Part shown: piece after piece, positions 1-10,314 of the stretch | Numbering within the stretch: position 1 is the first letter of the stretch | How the letters are laid out: every line of letters starts with the position of its first letter | Source: Gammaproteobacteria bacterium | GTDB taxonomy: Bacteria > Pseudomonadota > Gammaproteobacteria > Pseudomonadales > Azotimanducaceae | Assembly (NCBI GenBank): GCA_030123805.1 | Contig: JASJXV010000004.1 | Coordinates: forward strand, 1 to 58,927 | Direction of reading: 5' to 3' | DNA: 58,927 bases | Notes under the pieces: generated by a model | Told to the model about the DNA's origin: nothing | The model's input: the letters and a program-made list of their open reading frames with translations, nothing else | Databases searched by the model: none | Position numbers and translations under genes: made by a program

Positions 1-20
1 GTAAAGCGCGAGAGCCAGGT

Positions 21-1307
<1,287 letters not shown>

Positions 1308-1465
1308 TCATGTTTACTTCATCACAGGTGCTAATTGTAACCCCTCGGCTCACTCAAATCGAAGTGCAATTCAACATAATATCCTGATTCCGTGAGTAAC
1401 CATGCCAGGAATTTGAATCACTTACTGCCTGGGGAAACAGGCTGAAAGTGCGACGTGAATTTGAA

Positions 1466-1492
1466 AGTCATGCAGAGAATCTCTGCATGACT
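1466..1492 (-). terminator. Perfect 12-bp hairpin after the DUF2065 gene
   Basis: The arms AGTCATGCAGAG and CTCTGCATGACT pair perfectly around a 3-base loop, 10 bases past the stop of the minus-strand DUF2065 gene. On the plus strand it is followed by GTTTTTCC; on the minus strand only by a weak TTTC run. It probably ends or protects the hfq-hfl transcript before purA. The function is inferred from structure and position. Confidence 0.55.
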
Positions 1493-1501
1493 GTTTTTCC
1501 G

Positions 1502-1687
1502 CTAGTTCACCAGATAAAGTAATCCGGTACCGATCAGCATGCTGGTCAACCCCATGATTCGCAACGCACGATCGTCGACATCTGATAACATGGTCACCAT
1601 GGCGCGCCATCTGTGGGGGTACAGAAACGGGATTATGCCCTCGATAATCAACATCAAACAAATCGCAATTCCAAACTCATGCCACAC
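1502..1687 (-). CDS. DUF2065 (YjeT-like) small membrane protein
   Basis: A 61-residue protein starting at a GTG codon (VWHEFGIAICLMLIIEG). It has two hydrophobic segments: one near residues 4-19 with the EG-PFLYP motif after it, and one near 45-60. This is the DUF2065 family, typically found directly after hflC and before hisZ/purA, as here. An upstream ATG at 1762 would read back through the terminator hairpin and is less likely. The function is unknown; the conserved position beside HflK-HflC suggests a link to inner-membrane protein quality control, which is inference. Confidence 0.8.
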   Translation of the reverse strand: MWHEFGIAICLMLIIEGIIPFLYPHRWRAMVTMLSDVDDRALRIMGLTSMLIGTGLLYLVN

Positions 1688-1745
1688 GGTATGACCCCGA
1701 TCCGGATGATCCCAAACAGTGAAGATCAATTTTAATCTCTGCAGG

Positions 1746-1776
1746 CAAAAAAAACCGGGCATTCCCCCGGTTTTTT
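1746..1776 (-). terminator. Rho-independent terminator after hflC
   Basis: A hairpin with arms AAAAACCGGG and CCCGGTTTTT, about 20 bases past the hflC stop. A run of eight A on the plus strand becomes a U run in the minus-strand transcript. It is also T-rich on the other side, so it could act in both directions. It would separate the hfq-hflXKC unit from the DUF2065 gene, at least partly. Confidence 0.8.
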
Positions 1777-1794
1777 ACCCGATCCAAATAATAG

Positions 1795-2673
1795 CTACTT
1801 CTTTATCCCACTACTATTGTTGAGATAAGTGAAAAAGTCGCTCCTGGGATCAATCAACAAAATGTCACTCTTGTTGGAAAACGTCTTCTTGTAGGCATTC
1901 ATGCTTCTGTAGAACTGATAGAATTCCGGGTCTTCGCTGTAGGCTTTCGCGTAAATAGCGGCGGCGGTTGCATCACCCTCGCCGCGGGTCTCTTCTGCAT
2001 GACGATAGGCGTTCGCCTCAATCACGACGGCTTGCCGGTCCGCGTCAGCAATGATTCCGAGAGCAAGCTCCTGGCCCTTTGCGCGATGCTCTGCGGCTTC
2101 AATTTGACGCTCCGTGTTCATGCGATCGTATACGGACTGACTCACGTCTGTGGGCAGATCTATTCTCTTTACACGCACATCAATTATTTCAATCCCTAAT
2201 TCATCCCTTGCAATAATATCGAGTTCACGTGTGAGTTCCGCCATTAACAGATCTCTCTCACCGGAAACCACCTCATGCATACTGCGCTTGCTGATCTGAT
2301 TACGCAGGCCGGTGTTTACTCGTTGTTTCAATAACTGGCTGGCCCGGAATTCATCTCCGGAAGTGGAGGTATAGTATTTTTGCACATCGAAGACTCGCCA
2401 CTTGGCAAACGAATCAACAATAACGGCCTTCTTCTCCAACGTTAAAAATCTTTCCGCAGGCGCATCGAGAGTCAGCACCCGGGCATCAAACTTGCGAACA
2501 GTATTGATAAACGGCTTCTTAAGGTGCAATCCCGGCGGTACGTCATGTTGGATAACCCGACCGAATTCAAGCAATACGGCACGTTCTAATTCGGATACGG
2601 TATACAGACTATTCATGCCAAGGACAATCAACAGTCCCACAACTATCGTGGCGATCAGAGATTTTATGTTCAT
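1795..2673 (-). CDS. hflC: FtsH protease modulator HflC
   Basis: An SPFH/Band 7 protein that with HflK forms a membrane complex around the FtsH protease and modulates its activity. The 292-residue product has one N-terminal membrane segment (about 7-25), then the Band 7 domain starting near SELERAVLLEFGRV, and a helical region rich in Ala, Glu and Arg (AAEHRAKGQELA, ANAYRHAEETRGEGDA). Its ATG lies within the 3' end of hflK, overlapping by 4 bases, which indicates translational coupling. A terminator follows 20 bases downstream. Confidence 0.95.
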   Translation of the reverse strand: MNIKSLIATIVVGLLIVLGMNSLYTVSELERAVLLEFGRVIQHDVPPGLHLKKPFINTVRKFDARVLTLDAPAERFLTLEKKAVIVDSFAKWRVFDVQKYYTSTSGDEFRASQLLKQRVNTGLRNQISKRSMHEVVSGERDLLMAELTRELDIIARDELGIEIIDVRVKRIDLPTDVSQSVYDRMNTERQIEAAEHRAKGQELALGIIADADRQAVVIEANAYRHAEETRGEGDATAAAIYAKAYSEDPEFYQFYRSMNAYKKTFSNKSDILLIDPRSDFFTYLNNSSGIKK

Positions 2674-3791
2674 TGTCGTCTCTCCCTGCGGCTACTGGTC
2701 TGCCGCGGCGCTGAAGTATTAGTGAATGATTGCGATGACGTATCTCCGAAGCGTGTGGCACTGGCCGTTCCTGCGGCCTGCATCAGTTTATCCAGCGGGA
2801 GATAGAGTAGATTGGTGCCACCTTCAACATCGATCATCACTTTTGAACTGTTCTCCATGACCCATTCCAGGGTATCCAGATAGATGCGCTGACGAGTGAC
2901 TACCGGTGCAAGATGATATTCAGCCAGTATTTTGCTGAACCGAAAACTCTCTCCCTTAGCTACCGAAATGACTCTGGATTTATAGGCTTCTGCTTCCTCT
3001 AAAAGTCGCTGGGCTTCACCTCGCGATTCGGGAACTATCTGGTTCGCATAGGCATCGGCTTCATTCCTGACACGAACCTCATCCTCCCTTGCCTTGATCA
3101 CATCATCGAACGCCGCCTTCACGGCTTCGGGAGGTGCCGTGTCATCTATATTCACCTGCGGCACATAAATTCCTGTGCCATAATTGTCCATATAATTCTG
3201 GATACGCTCTTTGACGAGAATAGCTATTTCTTCTCTGCCTTCCGTTAACACGTCATGCATCTCTGAGCTACCAACAACATGGCGCAAAGCGCTGCGCGTG
3301 GCCTGGTCCAGGCTGGTATCCGGATCAAAGACTCGCAACAAGTATTTCTTTGCATCGCCGATGTTGTACTGCACAGACATCTTGACCTGAACTATATTCT
3401 CATCTTCCGTGAGCATTTCCGCATCATAGGTCTGTGATCGCAAGCGGGTAACATTGACGATCAGCACCTTATCGATAACGGGGGGATTCCAATGCAGTCC
3501 GGGCATCACCTGGTCTTCGAGTACTTTCCCGAACCTCAGGACGACGCCTCTTTCCTGTTGGTCGATCTGGTATATCCCCATCAGACCATAAATGACAAGT
3601 GCACCAACAACTAAAAGTGCAATCAGTTGTTTGCTCAATCCTGACGCCGCAGATCCTGAACCGCCGCCAAAAATCTCTGATAGTCTCTGCTTCAATTTAC
3701 GAAAGGCCTCATCCAGATCCGGAGGTCCCTGATTACCACCGCGGCTGCCCCACGAATCTTTATCACTTCCACCAGGCTCATTCCAAGCCAT
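2670..3791 (-). CDS. hflK: FtsH protease modulator HflK
   Basis: Partner of HflC in the complex that surrounds FtsH. The 373 residues begin with a Gly/Asp-rich cytoplasmic tail (MAWNEPGGSDKDSWGSRGG), then a membrane segment at about 58-76 (LIALLVVGALVIYGLMGIY) and the Band 7 domain starting near QQERGVVLRFGKVL. The C-terminus is Ser/Thr/Arg-rich and probably disordered. A GGAG ribosome site lies inside a small palindrome (ATCCTCC/GGAGGAT) upstream of the ATG. Forty bases separate it from hflX, in the order hfq-hflX-hflK-hflC. Confidence 0.95.
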   Translation of the reverse strand: MAWNEPGGSDKDSWGSRGGNQGPPDLDEAFRKLKQRLSEIFGGGSGSAASGLSKQLIALLVVGALVIYGLMGIYQIDQQERGVVLRFGKVLEDQVMPGLHWNPPVIDKVLIVNVTRLRSQTYDAEMLTEDENIVQVKMSVQYNIGDAKKYLLRVFDPDTSLDQATRSALRHVVGSSEMHDVLTEGREEIAILVKERIQNYMDNYGTGIYVPQVNIDDTAPPEAVKAAFDDVIKAREDEVRVRNEADAYANQIVPESRGEAQRLLEEAEAYKSRVISVAKGESFRFSKILAEYHLAPVVTRQRIYLDTLEWVMENSSKVMIDVEGGTNLLYLPLDKLMQAAGTASATRFGDTSSQSFTNTSAPRQTSSRRERRQ

Positions 3792-3831
3792 AATACTCTC
3801 TCCGCTGCTATTAATCCTCCAGGAGGATATT

Positions 3832-5157
3832 CTATTTATTCAATACCAGGCTAATCCCGGTCCCGTGTATCTGCTTCAATCCGGCATTTCTCAATGCCAG
3901 CTCAAGCGTCTTCTGTTCCAGCCTGATCCTCAACTGCATGTCACCGTTACTATTTACATGTTCGTTGAGAACTGCGCCTCTGGCGTACAAATCTGCCCTG
4001 AGCTGCCCGTGTGAAGGTTCCAGCGTAAGGCTTGTTTCTATGACATCCTCAGCTAGTATCTCACCAATTGCCTGCAAAAACAGATCCATTCCCAGGTGAT
4101 GTCGAGCTGATATCCAGACACGCCAGGGGATACCTTTGTCATCCCTGTCAATTCGAGGCTCCATATCGATCAAATCGATCTTATTATAAACCAATAGCTG
4201 CCGAACCTCTCCAGCATTGATCTCATTCAGGACTTCATTTACCCGGTCTATGTTTGTCTTTATCTCCACTGCCGATGCGTCAACCACATGCACCAGAAGA
4301 TCGGCTTGCTGAACTTCTTCAAGCGTTGCCCTGAACGCATCGATAAGCGCATGCGGTAGATGACTGATAAATCCAACCGTATCGGCCAAGATGACATTAC
4401 CAATCGGCGCTATCGGCAGTTTACGAAAGGTCGGATCCAGGGTCGCGAACAGTTGATCCGCAACATACACGTCAGAATTACAAAGGCCGTTAAACAGTGT
4501 GGATTTGCCTGCATTAGTGTATCCAACCAGAGAAACTGTTCTGATGTCGGCACGCGTTCTGGAACGGCGGTTTTGTTGCCGCTGTTTTCGTACTTTTTCC
4601 AATCTTTGATTAATTCGCTTGATTCGCTGCCCGATCAATCTTTGGTCGGCTTCCAGCTGGGTTTCACCTGCGCCTCCCAGCCCGACAGCAGCACCCTGGC
4701 CTCTACCGGACCCACCTCTCTGCCTATCAAGATGCGTCCATCCGCGTACCAATCGCGTAGCGGCATGCTTGAGCTGCGCCAATTCCACCTGCAGTTTGCC
4801 TTCGTGGGTCCTGGCTCGTTGTGCAAAAATCTCCAAAATCAGTGCTGTCCGGCTCATGACCCGACAGTTCAGAGCTTGCTCAAGATTGCGTTCCTGGGTT
4901 GGAGTTAATTCGTGATCGAACAGCGTGAGCTGGACTTCGTGTATCCTGATCTGCGCGGCTATCTCCTCAAGTTTACCTGTACCGATGAAGTACTTTGGAT
5001 CGGGACGTTTTCTGACACCTGTTACGCTGCAAACAGCGTCCAGACCTGCTGATCGAGTTAGTTCCTGAAATTCTGCCAGATTTTCACCCGCCGAATTACC
5101 GACTTCCATATGGACGATCAGTGCTCGCGTACCACTTTCCGGCCTATCAAAAAACAA
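3832..5157 (-). CDS. hflX: Ribosome-associated GTPase HflX
   Basis: A GTPase that binds the large ribosomal subunit and can split stalled ribosomes. The 441 residues hold an N-terminal HflX domain (RPDPKYFIGTGKLEEIA at about 51-67), a charged coiled-coil linker near 165-200 (LIGQRIKRINQRLEKVRKQR) and the G domain, with G1 GYTNAGKST at 212-220, G3 DTVGF, and G4 NKID. The C-terminal domain closes the protein. It lies 29 bases after hfq in the usual order. Normal length. Confidence 0.96.
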   Translation of the reverse strand: MFFDRPESGTRALIVHMEVGNSAGENLAEFQELTRSAGLDAVCSVTGVRKRPDPKYFIGTGKLEEIAAQIRIHEVQLTLFDHELTPTQERNLEQALNCRVMSRTALILEIFAQRARTHEGKLQVELAQLKHAATRLVRGWTHLDRQRGGSGRGQGAAVGLGGAGETQLEADQRLIGQRIKRINQRLEKVRKQRQQNRRSRTRADIRTVSLVGYTNAGKSTLFNGLCNSDVYVADQLFATLDPTFRKLPIAPIGNVILADTVGFISHLPHALIDAFRATLEEVQQADLLVHVVDASAVEIKTNIDRVNEVLNEINAGEVRQLLVYNKIDLIDMEPRIDRDDKGIPWRVWISARHHLGMDLFLQAIGEILAEDVIETSLTLEPSHGQLRADLYARGAVLNEHVNSNGDMQLRIRLEQKTLELALRNAGLKQIHGTGISLVLNK

Positions 5158-5186
5158 GATGAAACCCTGATACAGCCTGTTTATGA

Positions 5187-5441
5187 CTAGGCGTCATCAG
5201 CGGCGCTTGCATCGTCACTATCACTCGTCGGCATGTGCACATTTCTGGATGGAACCACTGTGGAAATTGCAGATTTGTATATCAGTTGGCTGACTGTATT
5301 TTTTAGCAGAATGACAAATTGATCAAATGCTTCAATCTGACCCTGCAACTTGATACCACTTACCAGAAAGATCGAGACCGGAACTCGGTCCTTTCTTAAG
5401 GCGTTTAAGAAAGGGTCTTGTAGTGATTGACCTTTTGGCAT
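5187..5441 (-). CDS. hfq: RNA chaperone Hfq with Ser at position 57
   Basis: A hexameric Sm-like protein that pairs small RNAs with mRNAs. The 84 residues include [12 protein letters not shown] (proximal face Q8, D9), Sm1, F42 and the Sm2 segment near 51-60. A consensus AAGGAG precedes the ATG. Oddities: the Sm2 motif reads YKSAIS instead of YKHAIS, so the usual His57 of the proximal uridine pocket is Ser (codon TCT), and residues 25 and 28 are Phe and Ser rather than the Tyr and Asn of E. coli. The C-terminal tail is short and acidic (about 19 residues). The gene is certain; the effect of the changes is not known. Confidence 0.96.
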   Translation of the reverse strand: MPKGQSLQDPFLNALRKDRVPVSIFLVSGIKLQGQIEAFDQFVILLKNTVSQLIYKSAISTVVPSRNVHMPTSDSDDASAADDA

Positions 5442-5605
5442 AATTGTTCTCCTTGATTAATGCAGCCCGAACATAGCTGAATTGTACCTAATTCGGATGC
5501 TTTGTTCTCTCGTTCTATTCAATATGGATGAAATTTAAATTCCGAAACCATGCTGCACAATCAACATCTGTCCAAGAATCTCTAGCGTATTTTACCAGTC
5601 CCTTG

Positions 5606-6574
5606 CTAATTATGTTTACCTAATATGTAGTCTGAGCGGAGTATTTTCAAGGCTTGGTCGACAAGGTTGGCGGCTTCGCATTCAATACACCGCAAATCAG
5701 GCCAACTTCGCAACCAGGTCAGCTGACGTTTTGCCAGTTGCCGGGTTGCGATAATGCCCCGTTCAAGCAACTCGTCATGGTTCAACTCACCATCCAGATA
5801 GGCCCACACCTGGCGATATCCGACAGCTCGCATAGAGGGTAATTGGCTATGCAGATCATGTCTTGCATAGAGTGATTTCACCTCTTCAACTAATCCAATA
5901 GTCAGCATCTCATTAAATCTGTTTGCAATTCGTTGCTGTAAGTTGCCTCGATCAGCGGGCACCAGTGCGATCTGACAGAGGTTATACGGCAAGCTCCCGG
6001 ACCGGCTCTGTTCCAGGTGCAATTCAGTCATGGTACGACCGGATACTTCAAAAACTTCCAGAGCCCTTTGCAGCCGTTGGGGATCATTCGGATGTATCCG
6101 AGCAGCCGAATTCGGGTCCACACGTTCCAGTTCGTTGTGTACCGCTGCCCAGCCCCTTGATTGCGCCAATTTCTTTATTCTTGACCTAACCAGAGGATTC
6201 GCACCAGGCAGCTTCGCCAGACCGTCTCTAAGTGCCCTGAAATAGAGCATAGTGCCGCCGACTAACAGGGGAATTCTGCCTCTTGCACTTATTTCCTGCA
6301 TCAGGTCTCTGGCATCTGTGCAGAATTCCGAAGCAGAATAAACATCAGCCGGATCTCTAATATCAATCAACCAGTGCGGGTATCTCTTCAATACTTCGGG
6401 ATCGGGTTTGGCGGTGCCGATATCCATACCGCGATAAATTAGCGCAGAGTCTACGCTGATTATTTCAAACGGGTATCGTTCAGCTAATTGGATCGCGAGA
6501 TCGGTCTTGCCACAGGCTGTTGGACCCATTAAAAAAACAGCAGGTGGTAGTAACGACTTGCTCACAGTACTCAA
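5606..6574 (-). CDS. miaA: tRNA dimethylallyltransferase MiaA
   Basis: Transfers a dimethylallyl group to N6 of A37 in tRNAs that read UNN codons. The 322-residue protein has a P-loop [11 protein letters not shown] at about 17-27, the [16 protein letters not shown] segment after it, and the family's central [16 protein letters not shown] and C-terminal [15 protein letters not shown] motifs. The ATG directly abuts the mutL stop, so the two are almost certainly one transcript. About 164 bases with no gene separate it from hfq. Confidence 0.96.
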   Translation of the reverse strand: MSTVSKSLLPPAVFLMGPTACGKTDLAIQLAERYPFEIISVDSALIYRGMDIGTAKPDPEVLKRYPHWLIDIRDPADVYSASEFCTDARDLMQEISARGRIPLLVGGTMLYFRALRDGLAKLPGANPLVRSRIKKLAQSRGWAAVHNELERVDPNSAARIHPNDPQRLQRALEVFEVSGRTMTELHLEQSRSGSLPYNLCQIALVPADRGNLQQRIANRFNEMLTIGLVEEVKSLYARHDLHSQLPSMRAVGYRQVWAYLDGELNHDELLERGIIATRQLAKRQLTWLRSWPDLRCIECEAANLVDQALKILRSDYILGKHN

Positions 6575-8407
6575 TCAACGGCCGCGCAGAAACAGTGCAT
6601 CCAATTCACTCAAGGACTGCATCGCCCATGTTGGTCTACCGTGATTGCATTGCCCACTTCTCTCGGTTATTTCCATATCTCGCAACAGGGCATTCATTTC
6701 CGGAATTGTCAGTTTTCTGTTAGCTCTTACTGATCCGTGACACGCCATCGTTGCCAGGATCTCATCCCGATGCTCCATCACCCGCTCGCTTGAACCGTAT
6801 GTCAGGATATCTGCCAGAACATCTCTTACTAGCTGTTCCACATCCGAATCCCGTAGTAAGGCGGGAATTTGCCTGACGACCAGCGATTCCTGACCCATTC
6901 TCTCAACGCCAATCCCCAGAGACTGGAATTCACCTGCATGCTGTTCGGCGCAATCTGCTTCACTGTCACTCACACTTAAGGTGACAGGTACCAATAACGG
7001 TTGCGATTTTAGACCCTCTGCATCACATGACGTTTTCATCCTTTCATAAGTTATGCGTTCATGTGCCGCGTGCATATCTACGATGATCAATCCCTGCGCA
7101 TTTTCAGCCAGAATGTAAACCCCATGTATTTGCGCAACAGCATATCCGAGGGGCGGAATATCCGCACTAGTGGCTTCTGCGTCTAACGCGCTAAATGGTG
7201 ACCGCGAATCATCTCCGTGTTCATCCCGCGGGTACAGTGCGTGATACGCTGCAGCCTGATCGCTGACTGATCCATTCCGGGACCATTTATCTCTGACACC
7301 CGGGCTTGAAAAAGAATAGGAAGATTGCGTCGACAATGACAGCGATGTCTGCTCGGGAAAATCGACTTCAGACACGATCTGATGAATTTTATCTCCTGGC
7401 TTTGTATCTCCCAACGCCCGATGTATGGCGCGGTAAAGAAAATCATGAACAGATCTGCCCTCCCGAAATCTCACTTCATCCTTTGTCGGATGCACATTGA
7501 CATCAACCAGGCGTGGATTGATATCCAGAAATAACGCAAATATCGGGTGCCGACCATGATAAAGTACGTCCTGGTAAGCTTGCCGGACAGCGTGACTGAT
7601 CAATTTGTCCTTAATAATCCGGCCGTTAACGTAAAAGTACTGACTATCCGCCTGGCTTCTTGAATAGTGTGGCAGGCCAATCCAACCATGCATCCTGAAT
7701 GCCGTACTTTCTTCTTCAAGATAAATTGCATTTTCAATAAATTCCTTGCCGAAGACAGTGGCAAGCCGTCTCATCTTGTCCGCATCATTCACGGCGACCT
7801 GGAAATTTCGAACCGATTTACCGTTATGGGTGAGGCTAAAACTGACATCAAAGCGACTCAGAGCTACTTTCTTTATCACATCATCAATACGCATGAACTC
7901 GGTACGATCTGTGCGTAGAAATTTCCTTCTTGCCGGTGTATTAAAGAACAGATCTCGAACTTCAACACTTGTTCCCTGAGCCTGGGCAGCCGGAAGAACT
8001 TCAGCTAACATTTCGGTCCCACTGGCGCTCACCTGCCAACCACTCAGCTCTTCCGGACGGTTATTTGAAGTGAGCAGCATTCTGGAAACTGATGCCATAC
8101 TTGCCAATGCCTCACCTCTAAAACCCAGTGATGAAACACCATTCAAATCTTCAAGAGAGAATATCTTGCTAGTGGCATGTCTGGACAGAGCCAACGACAG
8201 GTCATCGCGATGAATGCCCCGACCATTATCCCGAACCCGGATTAATTTGCTACCGCCATTTTGCAGTTCCACATCAATCCTCTTACTCTCTGCATCCAGA
8301 CTGTTTTCAACCAATTCCTTTACAACAGAGGCGGGTCTTTCAACCACCTCTCCTGCTGCAATCTGATTCGATAGTCGTGTATCCAGTTGTTGTATTCTTT
8401 GATTCAT
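6575..8407 (-). CDS. mutL: DNA mismatch repair protein MutL
   Basis: Couples mismatch recognition by MutS to strand removal. The 610 residues comprise an N-terminal GHKL ATPase (IAAGEVVERPASVVKELVENSLDA, DNGRGI, GFRGEALASMASVS), a Ser-rich linker near 345-420, and a C-terminal dimerisation domain. The latter carries DMHAAHERITYE near 455, matching the metal-binding endonuclease motif DQHA-x2-E-x4-E with Gln replaced by Met, plus ACHGSVRANRKL. This suggests a nicking MutL as in organisms without MutH, which is inference from the motifs. It is followed immediately by miaA. Confidence 0.96.
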   Translation of the reverse strand: MNQRIQQLDTRLSNQIAAGEVVERPASVVKELVENSLDAESKRIDVELQNGGSKLIRVRDNGRGIHRDDLSLALSRHATSKIFSLEDLNGVSSLGFRGEALASMASVSRMLLTSNNRPEELSGWQVSASGTEMLAEVLPAAQAQGTSVEVRDLFFNTPARRKFLRTDRTEFMRIDDVIKKVALSRFDVSFSLTHNGKSVRNFQVAVNDADKMRRLATVFGKEFIENAIYLEEESTAFRMHGWIGLPHYSRSQADSQYFYVNGRIIKDKLISHAVRQAYQDVLYHGRHPIFALFLDINPRLVDVNVHPTKDEVRFREGRSVHDFLYRAIHRALGDTKPGDKIHQIVSEVDFPEQTSLSLSTQSSYSFSSPGVRDKWSRNGSVSDQAAAYHALYPRDEHGDDSRSPFSALDAEATSADIPPLGYAVAQIHGVYILAENAQGLIIVDMHAAHERITYERMKTSCDAEGLKSQPLLVPVTLSVSDSEADCAEQHAGEFQSLGIGVERMGQESLVVRQIPALLRDSDVEQLVRDVLADILTYGSSERVMEHRDEILATMACHGSVRANRKLTIPEMNALLRDMEITERSGQCNHGRPTWAMQSLSELDALFLRGR

Positions 8408-8473
8408 GGGTATTGGCTCTTGCTATCAGGCATCCAGGAGGCGGTCCGAGGATCGCCTTCCGGATTCAATTGT

Positions 8474-9802
8474 TCACGTTGTTGGTATCCTCAATACCTG
8501 GCCAATTCTGATGACATCACTAGGCAGATTATTGATTTCTTTCAAACGCCTGGCCGTCACCCGGTATCTTTGGGCGATGGTGGTTAGGGTATCACCTTGC
8601 GCTATGACATAGCTGGTTATCGCTTTTTCTCCCTGCTTTTTCCAGGCCAAAAAAGAACCCGGCGGGGGGTTCTTTTCGATATAGTTCTTCAACCCCTTGA
8701 AAATAGCTGTTGCGAGTTTCTTCTGGTGGGACCTGCTATTCAGTGCTCTCGCTTCTTTCGGATTTGAGATGTATCCTGTTTCAATCAAAATGGAAGGTAT
8801 ATCCGGTGCTTTGAGTATTGCGAATCCGGCTTGCTCAACCTGTTTCTTGTGCAGGCGGGTAACTTTACTCATTGACTCCAGAACGGCAGTCCCCATGTCC
8901 AGACTCGAGGACAAACTTGCCGTCATCGACAGATCAAGCAGCACGCCCGCCAGCAGATCATCTTTATCGTCGAGACTCACCCCACCGATCAGATCGGCCC
9001 GGTTTTCATTCTCTGCCAACCAGCGAGCAGTTTCACTGGTAGCGCCTTTTTCGGAGATTGCATAGACTGATGCACCCCTGGCTTCCGCTGTCTTAAACGC
9101 GTCGGCATGAATCGAAATGAGCAGATCGGCCCCATTTTTGCGGGCAATCCTGGTCCGTTTGCGCAGCCCGATATAGTAATCGCCGGATCGTATCAGAATT
9201 GCCCGATAGCCTGCCTCCTTTGCAAACAGCTGGTGGATACGTTTGGATATAGCCAATACCACTTTCTTTTCCTGTGCGCCGAATCCCAATGCCCCGGGAT
9301 CATCACCGCCATGTCCGGCATCCACTGCAATAATAACGTCTCTCATCTGCCGCGAGATCTGTTTCGCTTTTTGGTTTTCCGTTCTAATCTGTTGTTCCGG
9401 GGTATAGAGATCAACCACCAGTCGATCGCCATATTGCATTATGGGTTGCAGTACGAAACTCCTGGGTTTCATTTCGGAGTTCAGGTCGAGGACAATTCTG
9501 AGGTCGGTTTCATTTCGCCTGGCTGCTCTGATTTTCGTAATGGGCGTATCCACCAGCGAAATACCCTTCAGCTTTGCCTTTAGGCTGGCATTACTGATAT
9601 CAATAACCAGTCGCAACGGGTTACTCAGAGTGAATATCTTGTGCTCTACCGGTTCACTAAGATCAAAAACAATTCTGGTTCGTTCCGGAGAGGGCCTTAC
9701 CCGAATACCATTGATATCTGTCTGCGCATGGACGACTGCAGAAAAACAGCCACACACCAGGAGTATTGACAAGATTTTGCAAGTAAAGGAAGACTGTCTC
9801 AT
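8474..9802 (-). CDS. N-acetylmuramoyl-L-alanine amidase (AmiB/AmiC type) with LysM
   Basis: A periplasmic zinc amidase that removes stem peptides from murein during cell separation. Starting at MRQSSFTCK gives 442 residues with a clear signal peptide (cleavage likely after VVHA). A longer reading frame to 9886 adds 28 residues before the signal and overlaps tsaE, so the shorter start is preferred. An AMIN domain follows (NGIRVRPSPERTRIVFDLSEP), then Amidase_3 with VDAGHGGDDPGA, SIHADAF and LIETGYISN zinc and catalytic motifs. A C-terminal LysM (VIAQGDTLTTIAQRYRV) would bind peptidoglycan. It sits between tsaE and mutL, the standard order. Confidence 0.93.
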   Translation of the reverse strand: MRQSSFTCKILSILLVCGCFSAVVHAQTDINGIRVRPSPERTRIVFDLSEPVEHKIFTLSNPLRLVIDISNASLKAKLKGISLVDTPITKIRAARRNETDLRIVLDLNSEMKPRSFVLQPIMQYGDRLVVDLYTPEQQIRTENQKAKQISRQMRDVIIAVDAGHGGDDPGALGFGAQEKKVVLAISKRIHQLFAKEAGYRAILIRSGDYYIGLRKRTRIARKNGADLLISIHADAFKTAEARGASVYAISEKGATSETARWLAENENRADLIGGVSLDDKDDLLAGVLLDLSMTASLSSSLDMGTAVLESMSKVTRLHKKQVEQAGFAILKAPDIPSILIETGYISNPKEARALNSRSHQKKLATAIFKGLKNYIEKNPPPGSFLAWKKQGEKAITSYVIAQGDTLTTIAQRYRVTARRLKEINNLPSDVIRIGQVLRIPTT

Positions 9803-9804
9803 TT

Positions 9805-10314
9805 CTAATCCGGATCTTGCGTCTTTATCGGGAAATCCTCTGTGAGCCTTGCAGACATCGTTTCTCCCAAAGTCGATCCGGCACATAATCTCATTATTCT
9901 TCCACGCTTATATACTTCCAGTTTGATCAAAAGATCAGATTTTGGCAAATAGCCATTACCCTTCTCAGGCCATTCTACCAAGCACAGGCAAGGTTGCGAA
10001 AAATAGTCATCAATACCAACATACTCCAATTCTGCAGGATCCCCCAATCTGTAAAGATCGAAATGGTAAATCCGGTAGTCGCCAATCTCATAAGGCTCAA
10101 CCAGTGTAAAGGTAGGGCTTTTCACCGAGCCTGTGTGTCTCATTTGCCTGAGGATGCCCCTGCATAGCGTGGTTTTCCCGGTTCCAAGGCTGCCGCTCAG
10201 ATAAATGATACCCACACCTTTACTGACTTCTGCAATAATTTTACCCGCTCTCAGAGTTTCTGATTCACTTCTTAGCAGGATCTCGCACCCTGTATCAGCC
10301 ACCTGACAGAGCAC
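9805..10314 (-). CDS. tsaE: tRNA threonylcarbamoyladenosine biosynthesis ATPase TsaE
   Basis: The ATPase of the TsaB-TsaD-TsaE complex that makes t6A at position 37 of ANN-decoding tRNAs. The 169-residue product has Walker A LSGSLGTGKTTLCRG at about 39-53, KSPTFTLVEPY and the YHFDLYRL and VEWPEKG motifs of the family. The C-terminus is about ten residues longer than in many homologues. Its start overlaps the end of nnr by 20 bases and the stop is 2 bases from the preferred amidase start, so the three are probably co-transcribed. Confidence 0.94.
   Translation of the reverse strand: MLCQVADTGCEILLRSESETLRAGKIIAEVSKGVGIIYLSGSLGTGKTTLCRGILRQMRHTGSVKSPTFTLVEPYEIGDYRIYHFDLYRLGDPAELEYVGIDDYFSQPCLCLVEWPEKGNGYLPKSDLLIKLEVYKRGRIMRLCAGSTLGETMSARLTEDFPIKTQDPD

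Noticed and set aside
1422-1661. Open frame overlapping the DUF2065 gene
   Set aside because: No recognisable domain; it is the other frame of the DUF2065 gene and the hairpin beyond it.
3820-3834. Palindrome ATCCTCC-GGAGGAT as an operator
   Set aside because: It contains the hflK ribosome site; symmetry is short and probably accidental.
4360-4908. 182-codon plus-strand frame opposite hflX
   Set aside because: Shadow of hflX; composition and lack of any motif argue against a gene.
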